Assembly (NCBI RefSeq): GCF_002836775.1
Contig: NZ_PJAQ01000009.1
Span: 62,001 to 126,000 of the forward strand
DNA length: 64,000 bases
From: Colwellia sp. 12G3
Lineage (GTDB): Bacteria > Pseudomonadota > Gammaproteobacteria > Enterobacterales > Alteromonadaceae
Direction of reading: 5' to 3'
Shown here: positions 48,098 through 56,318 of the stretch, in pieces
How the letters are laid out: each line of letters starts with the position of its first letter
How positions within the stretch are numbered: the first letter of the stretch is position 1
Program-made: the position numbers and the translations under genes
Notes under the pieces: model-generated
Told to the model about the DNA's origin: nothing
The model's input: the letters and a program-made list of their open reading frames with translations, nothing else
Databases searched by the model: none

Positions 48098-48520
48098 TTA
48101 TTGCTTTGTTCTTTTTGCCTTTAATTGCAAAGAGCCTTGTTGGTCGAACATTGATAATTGGCCATTATATAATTGGAAGCGTTTAACTTTGCTAAGTGCT
48201 TGTAAGACTAATGCTTCTTGATCCATCAACGCTGGCAAGCACATTTTTCGAGTGGTTGCTATTGGACCTATATTTATAGAATTGTTTTGCGAACTAAAGC
48301 TGGTTGATATGTTATTACAAGATGCAGATCCGCTTAACGTATTTTCCAAAGTAAATTTTAATTGAACGATACTTCCAGTAATGACAGGGTTACCGTTAAT
48401 TGAACCAACAAGCCAATTGCCTGTTAATGTTTCGTGGGCAGGAATGCTAGAGGAACTATTGCAAGCTGTTAGTGTGATCAAGATTGCAACTAATAAGGCT
48501 AGTCGTTTAATATTTTTCAT
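48098..48520 (-). CDS. META/HslJ-domain lipoprotein
   Basis: The 140-residue protein has a lipobox LTAC at about 17-20. The remainder fits the META domain: LTGNWLVGSINGNPV, LSGSASCNNISTSF, IGPIATTRKMCL and ALVLQALSKVKRF, the order seen in HslJ of E. coli. The two cysteines after the lipid anchor (in SASCNN and KMCL) are conserved in the domain. Function unclear; HslJ is linked to novobiocin resistance in E. coli. Confidence 0.88.
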   Translation of the reverse strand: MKNIKRLALLVAILITLTACNSSSSIPAHETLTGNWLVGSINGNPVITGSIVQLKFTLENTLSGSASCNNISTSFSSQNNSINIGPIATTRKMCLPALMDQEALVLQALSKVKRFQLYNGQLSMFDQQGSLQLKAKRTKQ

Positions 48521-48833
48521 AGAAATTCCTATATTGCGCCATGATTATTAAAATATCAAAACGACTTAGTTTATTATAGTGCCAGTGTTATTCAATTATT
48601 TATAAAACTCAAGTGCTTAGTTAGTTCTGTCATGACATTTTATTCAGGTATGTTGTTTTTAAAGTAAATATTCAAGGTTACTTAGACCATTACTTTAATA
48701 TAGACGAGATACTAAAGCATACGTTACGTTAAAACTTACCTTTTTATCTATCAAATGAAGTTGTTGGTCAATAAAAATTGTTGGCGTATAATCTTATTTT
48801 TGCATATCAGTGTTATGTCTTGAGGAATTAAAC
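48521..48833. other. Divergent promoter region, no gene seen
   Basis: About 310 AT-rich bases separate the META lipoprotein from the DUF599 gene. No coding, repeat or RNA structure stands out. Confidence 0.5.
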
Positions 48834-49568
48834 TTGCCCTTTACCCTAGTCGATATTTTAGCTTTATCTGTTTTTATTGTTGCTTGGTATGGTTATACCG
48901 TATTTGCACGAAAAAAGGCCAAGACAACCGACTGTATTGCTCGATCGTTGCATCAACATCGAATTCATTGGATGTATGAGGTCATTTCACGTGAATTTAG
49001 AGTTTCAGAAGCGGCTTTACTTGCTAACTTGGAACGTAATATTGCTTTTTTTGCTTCTAGTACGCTTTTAATCCTTGCGGGTATTTTTACTTTGTTTGCC
49101 AAAGTGGAAACATTAGAGGTGGTTATTTCTTCACTACCTTTTGCTACGGATGTTAATCACTTAGCAATACAATTAAAACTCACTTTGTTAGCCTTTATTT
49201 TTGTAATCTCTTTTTTCCAATTTACCTGGTCTATGCGTCAATACGGATTTTTAAATGTAATGATAGGGGCAACGCCTTTCGATCTGTCGGGGAAAAATGA
49301 GAATTTAACCGCGTATGCAAAGCAAATGGCCATTGTGCAAGATCAAGCGGCTCACTCTTATAATTATGGGTTAAGATCTTATTATTTTGCGCTAGCGGCA
49401 ATATGTTGGTTTTTCCATCCATTCTTATTTGTCATTATGAGCTTATGGGTAGTTTATACCTTGTATACAAGAGAATTTAACTCTAAGGCTGTTAAAGCTA
49501 TCACTACCGCTCATCATTTGTTGCATCAAGAGCGACAGTTGAAAAATGAGAAAACACCCGATGCCTAA
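48834..49568 (+). CDS. DUF599-family membrane protein
   Basis: I start at the TTG at 48834, with GAGGAA 6 bp upstream; the frame extends back to a GTG at 48810 that would span this site. About 244 residues with four membrane helices and HRIHWMYEVISREFRVSEAALLANLERNIAFFASS, the typical DUF599 core. It overlaps the next gene by several codons, suggesting translational coupling. Function unknown. Confidence 0.85.
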   Translation: MPFTLVDILALSVFIVAWYGYTVFARKKAKTTDCIARSLHQHRIHWMYEVISREFRVSEAALLANLERNIAFFASSTLLILAGIFTLFAKVETLEVVISSLPFATDVNHLAIQLKLTLLAFIFVISFFQFTWSMRQYGFLNVMIGATPFDLSGKNENLTAYAKQMAIVQDQAAHSYNYGLRSYYFALAAICWFFHPFLFVIMSLWVVYTLYTREFNSKAVKAITTAHHLLHQERQLKNEKTPDA

Positions 49569-50049
49569 AAAATATCAAGAATACTCCATTGAAGACTTTG
49601 ATAAATTTGACTGCTTAAAATTATCAAAGCGTTTTTATTTGGTATTGTTATTTGTTTTGCGTGGTTATTTAGTATGGCTTATGTCTGTAACTAATATGAA
49701 AGACAGAGTGGCAACCATGCAATGGATATACCCAGAAACAAGCTTGTTTTTTCTAAGTCTGATATCTGGGGTTATTGGTTTATGCGTTGTTGTTGTTATA
49801 AGTTTCCGTCGACCTAATTCAGCAAATTGGGTTAAAGTCATTTGGCCCTATTGCCGAACAATGTTGGTAGTTGCATTAATTTTTGACTTTAGCATTAACC
49901 TTATTGGTTTTTTCTATTGGCAATTGACCTCAATGCCATGGTTAATCTGCCAAGGACTCATTGTCTTTGCTTTAATTACTTTATGTTTTACCAGTAAACG
50001 TATGCAAATTAACTTAACCGAATTTCCTCAAGCTTTACCCGAAAAATAA
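49561..50049 (+). CDS. DUF2919-family membrane protein (YfeZ-like)
   Basis: About 162 residues, starting at the ATG at 49561 (MPKKYQEYSIEDFDKFDCLKL); an upstream ATG at 49546 is also in frame. The N-terminal YQEYSIEDFDKFDCLKL is the family signature, and four hydrophobic helices follow. E. coli YfeZ is a homologue of unknown function. It overlaps the DUF599 stop codon by 8 bp. Confidence 0.82.
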   Translation: MPKKYQEYSIEDFDKFDCLKLSKRFYLVLLFVLRGYLVWLMSVTNMKDRVATMQWIYPETSLFFLSLISGVIGLCVVVVISFRRPNSANWVKVIWPYCRTMLVVALIFDFSINLIGFFYWQLTSMPWLICQGLIVFALITLCFTSKRMQINLTEFPQALPEK

Positions 50050-50112
50050 TGGTCAAATCTGAATTCAAGGAATAACGTTAACCGTGATAAATATTACAAA
50101 GAAGGCTCACCA

Positions 50113-50883
50113 GTGAATAATACAACCGATACTCAAAACTCAGAGAAAGATAAGCGATTAATCATTTTAGATACAGAAACTACAGGTATCAATCCGAGAG
50201 AAGGGCATCGCATTGTAGAAATTGGCTGTGTTGAAATGATCAATCGTCAATTAACTGGACGAACTTATCACGCCTATATAAAACCCCTTGACCAACGGGG
50301 GCAAGTATTCCAGATGGAGCAAGAGGTTATTAATATTCATGGTTTAACCAATGAATTTCTTGCAGACAAACCCATTTTTTCCCAAGTTGTACACGAGTTT
50401 ATTGATTTTATTCGTGGTGCAGAGTTGGTTATACATAATTCCAAGTTCGATGTTGGCTTTATGGACCATGAGTTCTCTTTGTTTAACTCTATGGGGCGAA
50501 GCCAAGATAAAGTACCGATGACCGAAGAGATCTGTACTATTACCGATACCTTGAAAGTATCAAAAGATGAACTGGGCTCTCCAAAAACATTAGATTATTT
50601 AGCGCGATTTTACCGCGTAGACAAGTTAGTCGACCGGACATACCACGGGGCACTAATAGATGCCCAATTATTGGCGTATGTCTACATTGAAATGACGCGT
50701 AAGCAATCAAGTTTCAATTTGTCGGCAGGTGACGGCGCTAATGCCGATGCTAATGCAATTAGAAGAGTTTCCTCGACTCGTAATAAATTAAAGATTATTA
50801 CTGCTTCGGCCGATGAATTAGAAGCACATGCCGATCGAGTAGCCGTTATTGCTAAAAAAGGAGGGGATCCACTTTGGAAATAA
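50113..50883 (+). CDS. dnaQ: DNA polymerase III epsilon subunit (proofreading 3'-5' exonuclease)
   Basis: DnaQ removes mismatched bases during replication. The 256 residues carry the DEDDh exonuclease motifs: LDTETTG with Asp20 and Glu22, HNSKFD, and HGALIDAQLLA. The C-terminal region ends in a short tail, where the clamp- and alpha-contacting segments should be. The start is a GTG with AGAAGG upstream. It overlaps the next gene by 10 bp. In E. coli, dnaQ also precedes an aspartate tRNA gene (aspV), matching the array 1.5 kb downstream here. Confidence 0.95.
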   Translation: MNNTTDTQNSEKDKRLIILDTETTGINPREGHRIVEIGCVEMINRQLTGRTYHAYIKPLDQRGQVFQMEQEVINIHGLTNEFLADKPIFSQVVHEFIDFIRGAELVIHNSKFDVGFMDHEFSLFNSMGRSQDKVPMTEEICTITDTLKVSKDELGSPKTLDYLARFYRVDKLVDRTYHGALIDAQLLAYVYIEMTRKQSSFNLSAGDGANADANAIRRVSSTRNKLKIITASADELEAHADRVAVIAKKGGDPLWK

Positions 50884-52238
50884 ATAAGTATCATTATTTA
50901 AATTTACCATCAGTTAAAGCATTAAGGCTGATTGCTTATCTGATTATTTTTGTTGCCTCGTTCAATGCTGGCGCATTCTTGACTAGTGATGCAGAAAGCA
51001 ATAATGAAGAGAATAAACTGAGTAAAACTAAAGTTGAATACTATCAAAAAGATAATATAACAAACCAAGTTCCTTATTTTGATAACCGCTTTCGTCTTGA
51101 TGCTAACCTAGAGGAAATAACGCTAATATTTTATCGTAAGAGTGGTAGTACACCTATTATTCTTATAAGACCTGATGGCAGTAAAATAAGAGTCAATGAA
51201 TTCGACCATGAGAAAGTTCAATGGTTTGATGACAGTACATTTGACATGATTAAGATAAAAAAACCTATGCCAGGGCCTTGGCAAGCCGTAGGGGATATTT
51301 TACCAAATAGTCAAATATTGGTGGTCTCTGATGTGAAAATTTCAGTAGAGCCGTTACCTGAAATTGCTTTTTCAGGTGAAACACTAAAAGTAGAAGGTAG
51401 GCTTTTTAATGGTGATGAAGCTATAGATAGCCCCCATTTCAAAAAGGTTGTCAAACTAGATGTTAATTTCTACAGCACCAATAACTCACTTTATGAAAAT
51501 TTTGGTGCTGATGCTATTAAGGTGACCTCTTTTCGTGATGATGGTCGTGGTTTAGATGAATACGCCAATGATAATACCTTTACCGGTGAATTTATTCTAA
51601 ATTTTGCAGCAGGAGAGTGGCAGCCGGTTTATTTGGTGAAACTACCCATGGCAACTCGCGAGTTAAGACAACAAGCTATCCTTTTACAAAAAACACCGAT
51701 AGAAATTAGTGTTGTCAAATCGGAAGACGTCGAAAAGCCTCATCAATTACGCTTAACTATTGATCCAAGTTTTGTAGACCCTAATAGTTTAGTTTTCCAA
51801 GGAAAGTTTACGTTCCCAGATCGACAAGTGGAGCCTTTTTCTATTATGGAAGAAGATGGCGTAAATAGAATGACCACTATTACCAATACAGAGCCCGGTC
51901 TTTATCGAGTAAATGTTAGTGCCTTTGGTAAAACAATTACAGGCCGAGAGTTTCGTCTAGTGGTACCCGAGTTCAGCTTTAATGTAGAAACAAGCCTTAA
52001 TGAGCTTAATGCGGGCGCAGATTCAAATGCTGATGAGGCACTTACACTAATTGAAACTACCGATACGTTACTTGTTAATGCAGAACAAGATAGAACAGAG
52101 GCTTTATTAGCTCAAAAAATAGCGCAAGATGAAAAAGAACAAGAAACTTATATCATTATCGCCGTTGGTAATAGTGTCGTTATACTGATTGCAGTTGTTT
52201 TGTTCTTCATTTTACGTAGGAAGAAGAAAACAAAATAA
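50874..52238 (+). CDS. TIGR03503-like membrane-anchored periplasmic protein
   Basis: The 454-residue protein starts at a TTG with AAGGAGGGG 7-8 bp upstream, an unusually strong site that settles the start and sits inside dnaQ. An N-terminal hydrophobic segment (about 16-36), a beta-rich periplasmic domain with LDANLEEITLIFYRKSGS and DGSKIRVNEFD, and a C-terminal helix followed by RRKKKTK give a type-I-like membrane topology. This resembles the TIGR03503 family of Alteromonadales, of unknown function. The family call is from memory of the layout. Confidence 0.75.
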   Translation: MEINKYHYLNLPSVKALRLIAYLIIFVASFNAGAFLTSDAESNNEENKLSKTKVEYYQKDNITNQVPYFDNRFRLDANLEEITLIFYRKSGSTPIILIRPDGSKIRVNEFDHEKVQWFDDSTFDMIKIKKPMPGPWQAVGDILPNSQILVVSDVKISVEPLPEIAFSGETLKVEGRLFNGDEAIDSPHFKKVVKLDVNFYSTNNSLYENFGADAIKVTSFRDDGRGLDEYANDNTFTGEFILNFAAGEWQPVYLVKLPMATRELRQQAILLQKTPIEISVVKSEDVEKPHQLRLTIDPSFVDPNSLVFQGKFTFPDRQVEPFSIMEEDGVNRMTTITNTEPGLYRVNVSAFGKTITGREFRLVVPEFSFNVETSLNELNAGADSNADEALTLIETTDTLLVNAEQDRTEALLAQKIAQDEKEQETYIIIAVGNSVVILIAVVLFFILRRKKKTK

Positions 52239-52340
52239 GGCAAATTATCTTTTTATAGACGTATAACGACTAAAATATGCTTGTAAATTCATCAGATTGC
52301 TCTTCAAATGCTCAGGCAATAAATTTTATTAAAAAAGTGG

Positions 52341-52369
52341 TTGACTGCGCTGCATCATAACCGTATTAT
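52341..52369 (+). promoter_or_regulatory. Strong promoter for the tRNA-Asp array
   Basis: -35 TTGACT (52341-52346) and -10 TATTAT (52364-52369) are spaced exactly 17 bp apart, and the discriminator CTCGCCGC is GC-rich, as in growth-rate-controlled stable-RNA promoters. It lies about 45 bp before the first tRNA. Confidence 0.8.
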
Positions 52370-52414
52370 CTCGCCGCATTCAACGACATGTTGTTGATGC
52401 AGACAAAATGTTGC

Positions 52415-52491
52415 GGAGTGGTAGTTCAGTTGGTTAGAATACCGGCCTGTCACGCCGGGGGTCGCGGGTTCGAGTCCCGTCCACTCCGCCA
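52415..52491 (+). tRNA. tRNA-Asp (GTC), copy 1
   Basis: A 77-nt cloverleaf: acceptor GGAGTGG pairs with CCACTCC, anticodon GTC at 52449-52451 within CCTGTCACG, T loop GGTTCGAGTCC, discriminator G and encoded CCA. It closely resembles E. coli tRNA-Asp. Confidence 0.97.
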
Positions 52492-52556
52492 ATTTTGTAA
52501 AATCATCATAATTGATGCGAAGAGAGCTTCGTTAAAAACTCAATACAAAATGTTGC

Positions 52557-52633
52557 GGAGTGGTAGTTCAGTTGGTTAGAATACCGGCCTGTCACGCCGG
52601 GGGTCGCGGGTTCGAGTCCCGTCCACTCCGCCA
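52557..52633 (+). tRNA. tRNA-Asp (GTC), copy 2
   Basis: Identical in sequence to copy 1, 142 bp later, with encoded CCA. The preceding spacer shares most of its sequence with the next spacer, indicating unit duplication. Confidence 0.97.
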
Positions 52634-52699
52634 ATTTTGTTAAAATCATCATAGTTGATGCGAAGAGAGCTTCGTTAAAAACTCAAAACAAAATGTCGC

Positions 52700-52776
52700 G
52701 GAGTGGTAGTTCAGTTGGTTAGAATACCGGCCTGTCACGCCGGGGGTCGCGGGTTCGAGTCCCGTCCACTCCGCCA
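52700..52776 (+). tRNA. tRNA-Asp (GTC), copy 3
   Basis: Same 77-nt tRNA, 143 bp after copy 2. The spacer before it (ATGCGAAGAGAGCTTCGTTA and flanks) repeats the spacer before copy 2. Confidence 0.97.
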
Positions 52777-52842
52777 ATTTTGTTAAAATCATCATAGTTG
52801 ATGCGAAGTGATATTCGTTAAATTATCAAAGCAAAAAACAGC

Positions 52843-52919
52843 GGAGTGGTAGTTCAGTTGGTTAGAATACCGGCCTGTCACGCCGGGGGTCGCGGGTTCG
52901 AGTCCCGTCCACTCCGCCA
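52843..52919 (+). tRNA. tRNA-Asp (GTC), copy 4
   Basis: Same 77-nt tRNA, 143 bp after copy 3. Its spacer begins like the others but diverges before the gene. Confidence 0.97.
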
Positions 52920-53036
52920 ATTTTGTTAAAAATAATCATAATTGATTCGGGTTGTAAGTCCTGCTAAAATTTAACGAAGAAAAAGATCGTAATAAATGAA
53001 TTCGTTCAGTTAATATGATTTATGAGCAAAGATCGC

Positions 53037-53113
53037 GGAGTGGTAGTTCAGTTGGTTAGAATACCGGCCTGTCACGCCGGGGGTCGCGGGTTCGAGTCCC
53101 GTCCACTCCGCCA
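53037..53113 (+). tRNA. tRNA-Asp (GTC), copy 5
   Basis: Same 77-nt tRNA, 194 bp after copy 4 and behind a longer, different spacer. No obvious terminator follows. Confidence 0.97.
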
Positions 53114-53493
53114 ACTTTGTTTAATGTATTAGTCTACTAATCATTCCTACATATATTAATCCTTTGTATTCCCTTTATAATTTCTATTCAAAAAATATAT
53201 TTACAACTTATCCCTAGGTTGTTATTTAATCAATAATTACTCTACGCTAGCTGTAAATTAATCAATATTTATACCTTTCAAATAAATAATTCTGCCCCTT
53301 TTCATCTTTTTGAATCATTCCTGTAAAACCTATAAATAAATGTATCCAATATAAAATGATTTTCATCTTGCTTTAGTCTACTAACATCTAGGCTCTGCAG
53401 CCCATTTTCATTGAGTTTATTGTCAGATGTTCTATGAGTAAATGAGGACTGTATTTTAAAAAATTTAATAAAAAAGCAAAAAACAACTTGAAT
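53114..53493. other. Gap after the tRNA array, no gene seen
   Basis: About 380 AT-rich bases hold the end of the tRNA transcript and the upstream part of the acyl-CoA dehydrogenase promoter region. No gene or repeat is visible. Confidence 0.5.
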
Positions 53494-53511
53494 TAGTGGT
53501 ACGACCAGTGC
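53494..53511. promoter_or_regulatory. FadR-like operator upstream of the acyl-CoA dehydrogenase gene
   Basis: TGGTACGACCAG (53497-53508) is identical to the core of the E. coli fadB FadR site (CTGGTACGACCAG, consensus CTGGTCNGACCAG). It lies 58 bp upstream of the start codon at 53566, within promoter range. FadR releases DNA when it binds long-chain acyl-CoA, so fatty acids should induce the gene. Confidence 0.75.
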
Positions 53512-53565
53512 TTTAATCTAGTTATATAATTATAAATAGAACACTAAAGTTGTTGGAGAAGCGTA

Positions 53566-55386
53566 ATGCTAAGTTATAAAGCACCCATAGCAGATATTAA
53601 ATTTTTGATTGAAGATGTATTCAATTATTATGATCATTATAAAAAACATGAAGAGTTTGAAGAAGCTAGCCCTGATTTAGTTGATGCTATTCTTCAAGAA
53701 TGTGCAAAATTTTGTGAAAATGAATTACTACCTTTATACCAAAGCGGTGATAAAGAGGGTTGTACATTTGATAATGGCAAAGTTATTACCCCTAAGGGCT
53801 TTAAAGAAGCTTATCAACAATATATTGATGGCGGATGGTCTGCATTATCGCACCCCTTAGAACATGGTGGACAAGGTTTACCACCTTCTTTAGGTTTGGT
53901 GCAATCAGAGATGACAGGTACCGCCAACTGGTCTTGGGCAATGTATCCAGGGCTTAGTCACGGTGCAATGAATACTATCAATGCACATGGTAATGATAAG
54001 CAAAAAGAGTTGTATCTAACACGCTTAATTCAAGGTACTTGGACAGGTACTATGTGCTTAACGGAACCACAATGTGGCACCGATTTAGGGCAAGTTACTA
54101 CAAAAGCAGAGCCAAATGGCGATGGCACTTACAATATAACCGGCACTAAAATATTTATATCTGCGGGTGAGCATGATTTAACCGATAATATTATCCATAT
54201 CGTATTAGCAAGACTACCCGATGCGCCAAAAGGTACTCGTGGTATTTCATTATTTATCGTACCAAAAGTAAAATCAGATCAAGAAGGTACATTAGGTGAT
54301 ACAAACCGTGTTACCTGTGGTTCAATCGAAGATAAAATGGGTATCAAAGCCTCAGCGACAGCAGTACTTAATTTTGATAATGCTGTAGGTGAGCTTATAG
54401 GTCCGGAAAATAAAGGTTTAGAATGTATGTTCACCTTTATGAATACCGCACGAATAGGCACCGCGTTACAAGGCGTTTGTTCAGCAGAGCTAGCTTTCCA
54501 AAACTCATTGATTTATGCGAAAGAACGTTTATCTATGCGTGCTTTAACGGGTAAAAAGTTTCCTGAAAAAGTTGCAGACCCAATTATTGTTCATCCTGAT
54601 GTACGTAAAATGCTGATGACGCAGAAGGCGATTTCAGAAGGCGGTAGGGCGATGATTTATTACACCGCTAAAATCGTTGATGATATTTCTATGGCAAAAT
54701 CAGAAGAAGAGCGTAAAGCAGCAGATGATCGCTTAGGTTTTATCACGCCTATACTAAAAGCTTTTTTAACAGAGCTTGGCTCTGAAAGTGCAAATCATGG
54801 TTTACAAATATTTGGTGGGCATGGTTATATTAAAGAGTGGGGCATGGAGCAAATAGTGCGTGATGCACGAATTTCTACACTTTATGAAGGAACGACTGGA
54901 ATACAAGCACTAGACTTATTAGGAAGAAAGATATTAATGACGCGTGGTAAGTCATTAAATGATTTCTCTAAAGAAGTGCTTAGTTTTTGTAAGAATAAAA
55001 GCTTAATTTCGAGTAATCCGCATAAACGTCAAATGAACCGTTTTATTTGGCCACTCAGTAAATCTATTGCTAATTGGCAGCAGTATTCAGTACGTCTAGG
55101 ACTTAAAGCGAAGTCGAATAGAGACGTTGTTGGTTCAGCTTCAGTTGATTTCCTAATGTACTCAGGATATGTCGTCATGGCTTATTTTTGGGCGCAAATG
55201 GCACAATCTGCGTATGAAAAATTAGCGGGTGATGTTGAGAATCGTGATTTTTATCGTGCTAAAATTAAAACTGCTGAGTTTTATTTTGAACGTATGTTAC
55301 CTAGAACGAAATCGTTAGCAAAAACTATGATGGCTGATCCAAAAAGTTTAATGCAACTAGACCAAGAGCTAATGTCTTTTCTGTAA
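53566..55386 (+). CDS. Acyl-CoA dehydrogenase (FadE-like, long C-terminal extension)
   Basis: The 606-residue flavoenzyme should carry out the first oxidation of fatty acid beta-oxidation. It shows MCLTEPQCGTDLG, TGTKIFISAG, LYEGTTGIQALDLLGRK and GGHGYIKEWGMEQ, typical of the long acyl-CoA dehydrogenase group with an extra C-terminal domain (about residues 470-606). TTGGAGAAG precedes the ATG. A FadR-like operator lies upstream. It converges with the TetR gene across a strong terminator. Confidence 0.93.
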   Translation: MLSYKAPIADIKFLIEDVFNYYDHYKKHEEFEEASPDLVDAILQECAKFCENELLPLYQSGDKEGCTFDNGKVITPKGFKEAYQQYIDGGWSALSHPLEHGGQGLPPSLGLVQSEMTGTANWSWAMYPGLSHGAMNTINAHGNDKQKELYLTRLIQGTWTGTMCLTEPQCGTDLGQVTTKAEPNGDGTYNITGTKIFISAGEHDLTDNIIHIVLARLPDAPKGTRGISLFIVPKVKSDQEGTLGDTNRVTCGSIEDKMGIKASATAVLNFDNAVGELIGPENKGLECMFTFMNTARIGTALQGVCSAELAFQNSLIYAKERLSMRALTGKKFPEKVADPIIVHPDVRKMLMTQKAISEGGRAMIYYTAKIVDDISMAKSEEERKAADDRLGFITPILKAFLTELGSESANHGLQIFGGHGYIKEWGMEQIVRDARISTLYEGTTGIQALDLLGRKILMTRGKSLNDFSKEVLSFCKNKSLISSNPHKRQMNRFIWPLSKSIANWQQYSVRLGLKAKSNRDVVGSASVDFLMYSGYVVMAYFWAQMAQSAYEKLAGDVENRDFYRAKIKTAEFYFERMLPRTKSLAKTMMADPKSLMQLDQELMSFL

Positions 55387-55408
55387 GCAAATAGAAAACC
55401 TTTAATAC

Positions 55409-55438
55409 AAAAATGCACGGTCTTGACCGTGCATTTTT
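55409..55438. terminator. Bidirectional terminator between acyl-CoA dehydrogenase and TetR genes
   Basis: AAAAATGCACGGTC and GACCGTGCATTTTT form a perfect 14-bp inverted repeat with only TT between them, with T runs on both strands between convergent genes. Confidence 0.92.
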
Positions 55439-55485
55439 ATTTTAATAAGTCGGTGTAAAGCAATCCATATCAGAGGTTGTTTACA

Positions 55486-56178
55486 CTATTTTAGTGACAT
55501 GATCCAAGCAATAATTCTTCGCGTTGTGTGTGTAATTAACGCATTATCTATACTTACCTGTTTTGCCAGTTGACTATATTGAAGCTGAGAGAAAACGGTA
55601 TACATTATCTTAGCATCAAGCTCAGGGTTAATTTTGTTAAAGAAGCTACATAGCTTTTCGTAAGGTACAAGTTGCGCTAATTCATGTTCTTGTACAAGTA
55701 AACGCAACTCTGGCGTTACTTGAATCTCCGTCAGCATCAATTGCTCAACAGCAAGTGATATAGCATGATGCTTAATGTTATCAACTAAATATTCAGAGGT
55801 CATATTACTCAGTTGCTGACACAAAGCTTCCTTCACGGTTGTTTTTCTTAACTCCTTCTTTTCTATCTTCGAAGTAGCGATAAAAGTTGCTGCTAAGATA
55901 GTATCTGCACGAGATAAAATTTGTTCGGAATTTAACCTAAAAGCTTGATGGATAAGCTCTTGAATATCTTTAAAATAATAAGTCGTTAATGACAGCTGAA
56001 TTTGTGCATGGCTAGCAATGGCTCGGTGGGTAGTACCTTTTACACCATTGAGTGCTAAAACTTCAATAGCAGCAATGAGTATTTTCTCACGGGTTTTTTC
56101 CCCTTTAGAACGACGCTTGACCGGCATATTTGTATGCTGTTTAGTCATTTTTGTAGTTATGATATCTTTAACGGGCAT
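55486..56178 (-). CDS. TetR-family transcriptional regulator
   Basis: The 230-residue protein has an N-terminal helix-turn-helix: GEKTREKILIAAIEVLALNG, VKGTTHRAIASHAQIQLSLTTYYFKD, the TetR pattern ending in the YYF recognition region. The C-terminal ligand domain shows no known class. It sits between two acyl-CoA dehydrogenase genes and may control one of them, like PsrA- or FadR-type fatty acid regulators; this is inference. The ATG at 56178 has GAG nearby; in-frame ATGs at 56148 and 56127 are alternatives. Confidence 0.88.
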   Translation of the reverse strand: MPVKDIITTKMTKQHTNMPVKRRSKGEKTREKILIAAIEVLALNGVKGTTHRAIASHAQIQLSLTTYYFKDIQELIHQAFRLNSEQILSRADTILAATFIATSKIEKKELRKTTVKEALCQQLSNMTSEYLVDNIKHHAISLAVEQLMLTEIQVTPELRLLVQEHELAQLVPYEKLCSFFNKINPELDAKIMYTVFSQLQYSQLAKQVSIDNALITHTTRRIIAWIMSLK

Positions 56179-56266
56179 CTTCAGCTCTATTAATATTTTA
56201 GCATTACATTTACTTTATTTTAACATTATTTTGGGTTGTTGATAGTATTAAAAAACATTTTATATA

Positions 56267-56301
56267 CTCTTATTACAAAGGAAGATAAATTGTAATAAGA
56301 G
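56267..56301 (-). terminator. Hairpin after fadE, terminator or operator
   Basis: CTCTTATTACAA (56267-56278) and TTGTAATAAGAG (56290-56301) form a perfect 12-bp inverted repeat with an 11-nt spacer. On the minus strand it follows fadE and is trailed by an A/T tract with a TTTTTT run, so it may be a terminator. Its position about 90 bp before the TetR gene also allows an operator role. Confidence 0.6.
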
Positions 56302-56318
56302 CTTTATGTTTTATGTCA

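Noticed and set aside
52388..53113. Regularly spaced repeats that could suggest a CRISPR array
   Set aside because: The 77-nt repeats fold as tRNA-Asp with anticodon GTC and CCA ends, and the spacers are similar to each other rather than unique.
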